Positions 50,301 to 61,164 of a DNA stretch of 64,000 nucleotides are shown piece by piece. The notes under the pieces were generated by a model. That model made no database searches. It was given only the letters and a program-made list of their open reading frames with translations, and had not been told where the DNA came from. Made by a program: the position numbers and the translations under genes. Source of the DNA: Plutella xylostella (Eukaryota > Arthropoda > Insecta > Lepidoptera > Plutellidae); assembly GCF_932276165.1 (NCBI RefSeq), contig NC_063994.1, positions 8,990,001-9,054,000 of the forward strand, given 5' to 3'. Position 1 is the stretch's first letter. Every line of letters begins with the position of its first letter.

Positions 50301-53300
50301 CCTACTAAAGAGCGGGTGCGAGTATTCAAAACAAAACTATCATTTTCCATTGCGAATTCCTGGGGTAAGAAAGGCTGAAAACACAATGTCGAAAAGTTTT
50401 TTTTTTCTATATTGGGTAGGTACTTACTTATAATACTACGCGAAAAAAATATATTTTAATAACTAACCATAAACAATTAACGTGAAGTCCTTCTTCGCAG
50501 CTCCCAGCGCGCTGGCGGCAGCGCAAGTGTACGAGCCAGAGTCATGCGCTCTCGCTTTGTCTATGACTAAGTCGTTGTCTTCTGTTAAATATCTGAAAAA
50601 AAAACAACAATGGGTTACATACATAGAGAAAAAATAATTAATTACATAATTATCTAACTGAAGTCATAAATTAGCGAATAACTTTTGAATTACTGAACTG
50701 AATTCGGTAAGAAACGTTTAAATATTGGTTTACGGATGCATAGCTACAAGGTCATTGATTGATAGATACAAAACAAGTCATGATGGGCACAAATATATGG
50801 AAGCTGGGCCCAGCACCAATAGAAATGAGTGATACGTCGTTGAAAAGGTATTTTTTTGCAGAATATGAATAACTGAAGCGCTAGTTCCTGATTTACTGTT
50901 CAATTAGAATAATCGTACCTTGAAAGTTTTTATATTTTATTTCTGTAATTTTAATGTTTTTGTTATTTTTTCACATTCATTTTTATTTTTTATAACAAAA
51001 TTATCATCTTTCATTATAATATTATATTTGTTTATTATCTCAGTAAGTAAAACCAGCTGAAAGTAATTTCTCCCATTTTAATAATACGTGTTTACGTGTA
51101 ATACGCCCTAACTGTCATCAGGCGAGAGAGTGCAATTCCATAGAAAAATACTTCCTTCCGACGAATATATTTCAAAATGGACAACTTATACGCATTTGTC
51201 GTCATAACATTTTTTTTCTCACTTGAAAAGAGCTATCCAACGATGTATGAGTTGTATGACTCAACTTTATTGGACATAGGTCCCAAAACGCCCATTGTCA
51301 TTTACAACCGATACAGACACACATCATAAACTCATAACACCTCATATTTTTTTCATCTGTGGTTAAAATTACAACTTACACATTACTAGAATATGGCACA
51401 GATTGGTGTTCCTTGGTCCAAGTGACTATGGGTCGGGGTTCGCCGCTCGCTTTACATGACAACTGTATCTTGTGTCCCGCTCGCACTTGCATAGGCTGGT
51501 CGTATTTGCTGTCCCTCTCTAGTTGAAATTGAGGTGCATCTGTAAATAAAATAAAAATAGGTTTGTACCTATGTATGTGGAGCAATAGGTAATAAAATTC
51601 CATCACGAATAGACTAGATAGACTTAATTCGAATCTAATAAAAAGCTTTTCCCCTGAAATTACCGAAATAAAAAGTAAGTAACGTACATAATCTGTTCTT
51701 ATTTATCTGGGTTGTGTACATAAGTACCTACTTATAAATAAATATAACTGCAATGTTTATCTGAATCTTTTAAGCAGGTTTTGGATGGAAGAGCAAGTAT
51801 TCTAATAAATATTTTGGTCATTTTTATCTAAATTCAGCAGTTCATATAGTTTGTTTACTGAAGAGTAATAGGAGTAAGATAATAAATATCATAATACTTA
51901 CATCGCACCACAAGTCTGGAGTCATACACATCTTTTCCCACATAATTCTCAGCCCAACACCGGTAGAAACCCGCGTGTCTATTATCCACGTTCTTAATCA
52001 TAAGCTGTAAACCATCTTCTCTCAGTAAATACGCTTTATCTTGTGTAAGGTTGGAGAAATCTTGCGACGTATCCTGTTTGTATAGCCATGTGATTTTAGG
52101 CTTGGGCTTCCCTTGTAAGATCCTGGAAAATATAAGATGGCCTTTTAAATAAGGAATTAAAATGATTCGATTAAGTATATTTTTATACAATAAACTTACC
52201 TATTAAGTATCTACCTACCTCTTTCTATACCTATTCTACATGTGTTGCAAAAGTGGTATATGGTTAATATGGTGAGCCGAAAGGGGGTGGCTCAAAAGGT
52301 CACCGTGAAACAAATTTCAAAAAATTCTAAAAGTCGTAGAACAAAAGTTATTCAGCATGCGGATGTCCTCCTGATTCACCCCATTTCGGCTTACTATACC
52401 ACGTATGCAACACCATGTATATTCGTTGATATAAGTGCTGATAATAACATTTAAAAATGCATATAAAATCCATTGTTTACATTTCATTAGTACTTAATTC
52501 AATATGGCATTCAGTAGCGTTTGTTTACACAAGTGTGAGTTCTAAAACACTCGTTAGATTAGTGATAAGTTATCACCGGGGGATGTAGCTCAGTGGTAGA
52601 GCGTTCGCTTTGCATGTGAAAGGCCCCGGGTTCGATCCCCGGCATCTCCAATGCAATGGTTTTTTACTGCTTTATCTTTTATTAAGCCTTAATAAGGCAT
52701 GTCAGTACATTTTTTTTATTGGTTTTTGCCCGTAACTCAGGTACGAGAGTTCAAAATATGTCGGGAATTTTTTTCCCTTTGTCTCATTAAACATAAACGG
52801 TATACGTATGTAGACACGTTATTATCGTAGGCAAGGTCATAGAATAGAGATAAGTCAAGGTTAAGTAATTACACATTGCTAGTGACAAGGCAACCATGTA
52901 TATTATTTGTGTAAATGCGGTACTATATCAATCTCACCTACATGTTACTAATGCAGACTTTCCCTTCATCGTGACTCTTTCTACTGGTTCTTTCGACAGA
53001 AGAGGAGCCTCTGAAAATACATAAATAAACATAGGTATAGGTATAGTTGCCTGTTTATGTGTCGCTGTCGAGTTTTAGTACGACCAAACCTGTGGCTATA
53101 TCTAATACCTACCTTCATTAAAAATGGACATGATAAATAAGCATATTGAAGGAAAAGTGTTCGACCTATCAAAAGTGAAACAAAATGTCCTCTTGTTTTT
53201 TCCCATCAAACTTTAATGGTCCTAGGAAATATTGCTAGACACTTACCCGTATCTGGAAGGGACAGGGTTCCATTTGCAACCATCATCACCTCATAAGCAT

Positions 53301-56300
53301 TCTTCATAGAACACGAGTACTCTCCCAAATCCTCAAACCCTACACTCTTAATGTAGAGTGTAGAGTTGTCTGACGATATTTCTACGTTGTCATTCTGGTT
53401 TATTATGGTGTTATTATGCCGCCATACAGTATGCGGTGTCGGGTAGGCCTCTACCCTGCAGGATAGTGACACTTGCGTATTTAATTCCACCAATTGATCT
53501 GCAACAGAGTTAGATTGTCATAAATTATTGGGTATAACCTGCGCTGATAAAGAAACAATTCAAAATGGCAATAAGCCCGCCTTTGTGTACTTCTTACTTT
53601 TTCTGTCTTCATGTTTTTGTCTTTTTTTGTGTATACAATAAAGTGTCTATAAATAAATAAATAAATGGCGGACAGACTCGTGCTATATCGCCCTATTCTT
53701 ATGAATGTTAACACTGCTTTCGACTCTTACTTATGTAATGGCCGCCATTTTTTGATTATTTATTTATCTGCGCGTGTTGTACTTATACATAAATAATGAT
53801 ATATTTAGTTATGTTATAGATAGGAACATGTTCATCCCACAACAATTAACCTGAGACTAAAGACAGAGAAAAAAAACAGATTTCCCTATAATATCTACGT
53901 TTTCCACCAAATTCCCTGTAGGTAAGTACCTACAATACATTTTTCTTTTATTTGATTGAAATATCAGATTTAATGTTACGATAGGTAGTTACGTACCTAC
54001 CTACTACGATTATTTAGCCATTTATCTTTTGCCCGATAATTTAATGACATGTTTTAATAAACACTTGAACTTGATAATGCAAATTACAGATTAAATATTG
54101 AAGCGTTACTTGTTGATTTCTATCAGTCGTAGTTCTGATATTCAACTGTGATGTGAAGTGAATACTACAGGCACTATGATCGCCCTAACTACGTTTGTGG
54201 TGTTGCTATCCTCTTTAATAACATTATTTTTTGTCTTTGTTAGACATAAATTAAGCTATTGGAAGAACAAAAACGTGCCACACCCAAAGCCGCATTTTCT
54301 TCTGGGGAACTACGCTGACTACATCTTACTGAAGGAATCCTTGAATGAGACAAGTGTGGACATTTGTAAGCAGTTCCCTAATGAACCCATAATTGGTACG
54401 TACTTCGGATTACAACCCAAGCTGATAGTGCAAGATCCTGAACTGATCAAACTCATCTTGACTAAGGACTTCTATTACTTCAATGGCAGAGAACTTTCGA
54501 CACACAGTCACAAAGAAACGGCTACGAAAAACCTCTTTTTTCAACACGGAGACAAGTGGAGGGTGCTCCGGCAAAATATGACGCCTCTATTCTCCTCCGC
54601 CAAAATGAAAAACATGTTCCATTTGATCCAGAACTGTGCCAAGCAATTAGAAAAGTTGTTGGACGAAGAAACAAAAGTCTCCAACGAGGTGGAAATAAGG
54701 ACGTTGATGGCTCGGTTCACAATGGACCGCATTTGTTCGTGCGCGTTTGGAGTGGATGCCGAGGTGATGGGGAAGGAACTCAGCAGTAACCCCTTCAGGA
54801 AGATAGCTGATGTTCTACATGACGTGTCCGACTACAGGGGCTTTACCATCGTGGGTAGAATCCTGTGGCCAACACTGTTCTACGCTCTAGGCTACACACT
54901 ATTACCAGAAGAGTCCAGCAAATTTTTCGACACACTCCTGCGCAACGTTTTCGAAACGCGAAACGGGAAACCGTCGCAAAGACAAGACTTTGTCGACTTA
55001 TTCATGAGCCTAAAGAATAACAAACACATCACGGGCGATGCTATTAAAAGCCTGATAGAACCTGGCTCTGAAAAGGTGTCTTTGGAAGCCGATGATAGTT
55101 TACTGGTCTCCCAATGCTTCCTGATTTTCGCTGCTGGTTTCGACACGTCTTCTACCACTGCCTCTTTTACTCTGTATGAGCTAGCGAAGCATCCTGAGAT
55201 ACAAGAAAAAGTCCATGCTGAAGTCGACGCATATTTGCAGGCAAACAATGGCGAAATAAACTACGAATGCATAAACCAACTACCCTATCTCTACCAGTGT
55301 ATAGAGGAAGCTCTACGTCTGTACCCAGTTTTAGGTGTGAGCACACGAGAATTGTACGACAACTATACATTACCAAATGGAGTGACGTTGGAGAAAGGAA
55401 CCGGCATTTATATACCAGTGTACCATATGCAGCGGGATGAAAAATATTTCCCGGAACCGGAGAAGTTTAGACCGGAAAGGTTTTCTGCAGAGGAGAGGTC
55501 TAAAATCACGCCGTATACGTACATTCCTTTTGGTGAAGGGCCTAGAATATGTATTGGTAAGTAAAAAATTCGTTTAAATATTACAAACACAGTGACACAC
55601 ACCCTCTCTAACGACAGGCCCGGTACTCCCTTGCGGGGTAGACAGGGGTGCATTGTTGCACACACTTTTCACCAGTGTTGCGTGTATTACAATATTTACA
55701 ATACCTACCTCAGGCCTAAGCAACGCCTAATGTCTGCGTTTAAAAATATATATATCCCGGCGGAGCATCGAACTGCAACCATCGCCTCAGTAGTCCGAGC
55801 ATAGACAAGTTTGTCTATGACTAACCTATTAAGTTATCATCAAAGCTATTAGTAGAACCTACTAATTAATAACTCTGATAATGTTCCTAGCTGTTTAATT
55901 ATTTGTTGTTAGGCATGTTGCATATGCATACCATACATAATATTGTATGTCGCCATACAGCGTTAAAGCCGATCTTACAGCCTTCAATAATATCGTTCCT
56001 AACTCAATAATTTATCCTCAGGTATGCGATTCGCAAAGATGAACATGATACCGGGTCTGGTATCAATCTTCAGGAAGTTCCGAGTAGAGCTGGCGGCCGG
56101 GACGCCGACCACGCCCGTGCTGGAGCCCAAGTCCATATCAACTAGCTTCAGAGGAGGGGTGCATCTTAAACTCATCCCGAGAAAAGGTTAGGGAGTGTGT
56201 AGAATTGAATTCGATTGTGTACTTGTTTAAGCGTATGTAATAAAAATATATCTTACAAAAACAAATGTTTGAGTTATAAATGATTAACGGTAATATGTTG

Positions 56301-59300
56301 TAGGTATACTACTTATATGAACATCTTTAAGTATTTATACGTAGTCTACGTATCTACAAAGATAAATCAAAACTAACCTAACCTCCTGCCTACTTATCTT
56401 TTATCTTTATCTAGATAACTATACCCATGATTCGTTTATTTATGCTAGCCAGACAGCATAGCCAATATCCATTCGAGCATATAATTATGTTTATACTGAG
56501 ATATATACCTACCTACATGCGTCTGATTGGCAGGAATGAGGTACGCCAATCTAGGATACCTAACGAAGTATTAGTACCTACACTTTTTCCTAAATCCATA
56601 TAGGTACCTATTGTCACAGATATTTACTGAAATTATGAATAAGATAATGATTAAATACGATACCAGTAAATCCTTCAAGCAGCGTCATATTTTTCCTCAC
56701 GTGCACATTTATGTGGGCCATATCAAACCCTTCACTATTCTCTGCATAACATGAATAATTTCCTTCTGATATTTCTGTGACATTTTTAAGCGTTAACAGT
56801 GTGGAATATTGGTCCAAGCCAACCTTTTGTATCTGAAACAAGATTTTAATTATATATTTTTTGTTTAAATTTACATACTTACATAATATATACGAATTTC
56901 AATGAGAGCATTTGGCATTTGGCATTTGGCTAATCTTTTTAACAGATGCATTGAGGTCGGTGTATTCCCCGATTTGATGAAACTTAGTAAACTAATACCG
57001 CTTTTTAAATCTGGTGAGAAAAATGATCCCAATAATTTTAGGCCTGTATCAGTTTTGCCAGTACTGAGTAAAATATTTGAAAAAATTATGCTGCATCAAA
57101 TGCTTTCGCACTTTAGTATTCACGGCCTTCTCCATAACCAACAGTTCGGTTTCACCAAAGGTCGATCTACAACTGACGCTGGTGTCGCGTTGGTCAAACA
57201 CATATTTAGTGCTTGGGAGGAACGTCTTGATGCTGTGGGTGTATTTTGCGATCTATCGAAAGCATTTGATTGTGTGGATCATGCCACTCTACTTATGAAA
57301 CTTAAATATTATGGGCTAACTGGCAAAGCTCTTACATTATTGGAATCATACTTGAGCAACAGAACTCAACTAGTTGACATAAATGGAGTGCGTTCGGCTG
57401 GCTGTCCTGTCAGTATGGGTGTTCCCCAAGGCTCGATTTTAGGACCATTCTTGTTTCTTGTATATGTTAACGATTTACCGTTTTTGGTAGATAAATTATG
57501 TGAGATAGTACTGTTTGCTGATGATACTTCACTTATATTTAAGTTGAAGCGACAAGAAGTCAATTTTGACAATGCAAACAGTACTCTTTCCATAGTTGCT
57601 AATTGGTTCACTGTAAATAATTTAGCTCTTAACTCCAAGAAAACAAAATGTATTAAATTCACTTTGCCTAATGTAAGACAAGTAGAGACATATTTGACAT
57701 TGAATAACGATAAGCTAGAGTTAGTAAATGAAACGGTATTCCTGGGTATTACAATTGACTCAAAGTTGCAATGGGGACCCCATATTGAGAGGATAGCCGG
57801 TAGATTGAGTTCTGCAGCTTATGCGGTTAGAACCATTAGACAGTTAACAGATGTAGATACAGCCAGGCTTGTGTATTTTAGTTATTTTCATAGTGTTATG
57901 TCTTACGGAATTCTATTGTGGGGACGAGCGGCTGACATTAATCAAATCTTTGTTCTGCAAAAACGAGCAATTCGAGCCATATATGTATTAGGGTCTAGAA
58001 TTTCATTAAGAGATACGTTTAAGGAAATAGGTATACTAACTGTTCCATGCCAATATATCTATGAAAATATTATGTATGTTCGTAAAAACTTAAATTCATT
58101 TAGTAAAGTAGGAGCCACTCACGGTATTGAGACCAGAAACAAAAATAAGTTGCTTTTCCCCACACTCAGACTTTCGAAAACAAACACATCATTCATGGGG
58201 AACTGTATACGCTTTTATAATAAATTATCAAATGAAGCAATCTATAATAATAAAGCAGACTGAAAAAATTGACCAGCTTATCACACAACTTGGGACATTA
58301 TTAAGCCTAGTGACCATGTTGGTTGGAAAAATTCAACACTAACTTAAGAATAGGAACTTGGAACATAAATGGGCTGACCCCAAACAAATTAGAACTGAAA
58401 ACATTTATACAACTGCACAAAATGGACATTATACTTATAACTGAATCACATTTGACGGACACCAGCAACTTTATACTGCCTGACTTTAAAATTTACACTG
58501 CAAACCACCCAGATGGAACTGCTCATGCAGGTGCTGCCATTCTCATTAAGAGTAGCATCAAGCACTATTTGCTACTTCAATATCAAAAAGCTTTTCTACA
58601 GGGTGTTGCGGTAGTGATTGAGGACACAGGGGGTGATTTGGTAGCTGCGTCAGTATACTGCCCACCGAAACATAAAATAACACACAACATGTTTAAGGAT
58701 TTCTTTGACAGACTAGGAGGAAGATTCCTGGCTGGTGGTGACTGGAATGCTAAGCACACTGTCTGGGGCTCAAGACTCATAACCACAAGAGGAAGACAAC
58801 TAAAGAACTGCATTGATGACAAAAACTACAGAATACTCACTACACGTGAACCAACTTACTGGCCCACAGATAGGAGTAAAATCCCAGACCTGCTAGACTT
58901 CCTAATCTCCAGTGGCATATCAAATTTATATACAAAGACAGAGAGCTGCTATGATGTTGCAGGTGACCACTCCCCTGTGATTGTCACACTTAGCACCTCA
59001 GTAATTCAACAAAAAAGACCCGAAAGATTGTCGAGTAATAAAACTGACTGGGAGGCTTTTAGAAAAATCATACAGAATGAAATAAACCTAAAACATAAAC
59101 TTAAAACCCGAGATGACATTGATGATGCCGTTGTTAAATTCACTAACCTTATACAGGAGGCAGCTTGGAAAACCACACCTACAGTAAAACACTCTTATCA
59201 AACTAACCACAACTTCTCCCTGGAAGTAAAAGAGAGAATTCTAGAAAAGAGACGTTTAAGACGAGTATGGCATGTCAGTCGACTTGCATCTGATAAAACA

Positions 59301-61128
59301 GCACTAAACAAAGCTGCAGCTGAACTGAAAAGATTCTTGGCCAATATAGAAAATGAAACTGTACAAAGCCATCTTGAAGCACTGTCACCACAATTAAGTG
59401 TCCACTCTAAATACTCGTTGTGGAAAGCCACTCAACATCTAAGCCAACCCCAACTAGCTGAACCACCAATTGAGTACAATGACAAATGGGCAAAAACAGA
59501 TGAGGAAAAGGCAGAAGCATTTGCATCACATCTTAAATCGGTTTCTCAAGAGAATTCCGGTAACAACCAGGAATCTTGGGAAAAAGAAGTGGATGATTAC
59601 CTTCAGAGTGACTATCAAATGAGTATGCCAATACGAGCTGTATCTCCAAAGGAACTACAGAAAGAAATAAGAAAACTAGAACTGAGAAAGGCTCCTGGCT
59701 TTGATTTAATCACTGCTGAGATACTCAGAGAGTTACCACAGAAAGCGGTCATCTACCTAACATACTTAATCAACAGCATCTTCAGACTTTCCTATTTCCC
59801 TTCCATCTGGAAAATCTCAGATATTATTATGATCCACAAAGAAGGTAAACCTCCAAACCTAGCTAGCTCTTACCGACCAATCAGCCTCTTGCCAGTAATG
59901 TCCAAGCTGTTTGAAGGATTATTTAACAACAGACTTCAGCCCATAATTTCTAAGGGAAACCTCCTACCTAACCACCAGTTTGGGTTCAGAAAAATGCACT
60001 CAACAATAGAGCAACTCCACAGGGTATGCAATAAAATCAGAGAGTCATTTGAGAAGAAAGAGTACTGCTCGGCAGTTTTCCTGGATGTTCAGCAGGCCTT
60101 TGATAGGGTGTGGCACAAAGGCTTACTCTACAAGCTAAAAATGGTACTACCACATACATACTATTCACTACTGGAATCTTACCTCAGTGAGAGACTATTT
60201 CGGGTAAAGTGCAAGGAAGCCCACTCAAAACTTTATGACATAAAAGCTGGTGTTCCCCAAGGCTCTGTGCTTGGCCCCTCCCTGTACAGTCTTTACACAG
60301 CAGATATACCTCAGTCCAGAAATGTCACCACAGCCACCTATGCTGACGATACAGCAGCCCTATCTAGCAGCAAGACGCCAGAGCAAGCCTCGAAGCAACT
60401 ACAAGAATATCTTGGGGAAATGGATAAATGGTTGGAAAAATGGAAGATAAAGGCAAGTGCATCCAAATCAGTGCACATCACATTCACCCTAAGACAAGGT
60501 AACTGCCCACCAGTCAAACTAGGAGGAGAGGCACTCAAGCACGTAGATAATGTCAAGTACTTGGGTATGCACCTGGACAGAAAACAGACATGGAAACATC
60601 ACATTCAGCAAAAGAGGAACGCAATCAACCTGAAGACACGAGAACTAGAATGGCTCATCAACCCAAGATCAAGACTAAGCCTTGAAAATAAATTGTTGGT
60701 ATACACATCTATTCTCAAGCCACTGTGGACTTATGGCATAGAACTTTGGGGCACTGCAAGCACTTCAAACATACAAGTCATACAAAGGTGTCAAAATGCA
60801 ATCCTTAGAAAAATAAGCAACGCACCCCTATTCACCAAAACATCTGAAATACATGAATACTTGAAAGTTCCTACCGTGTTGGAGGAAGTTAGATCTCGAA
60901 CAGCTAGATACAGAACGCGACTGCAGATGCATGTGAACCCACTCGCCGCCCAGCTCACTAACGAACTGAATTGTACCCGACTCAAGAGACACAAAATTCT
61001 GGATCTTGACAAAAGGGGACTAGTTTAAAACATGGGGAAACAATCAATGGATGACAGACCCGACATGTGACGCTCACAGAAAATACCTGCTTATGGTCTC
61101 AGGACCGATCGCAAGTGGCCATTAAATA

Positions 61129-61164
<36 letters not shown>

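Noticed and set aside
54158..54175. P450 start six codons upstream
   Set aside because: The codon is GTG. The ATG at 54176 begins a normal membrane anchor.
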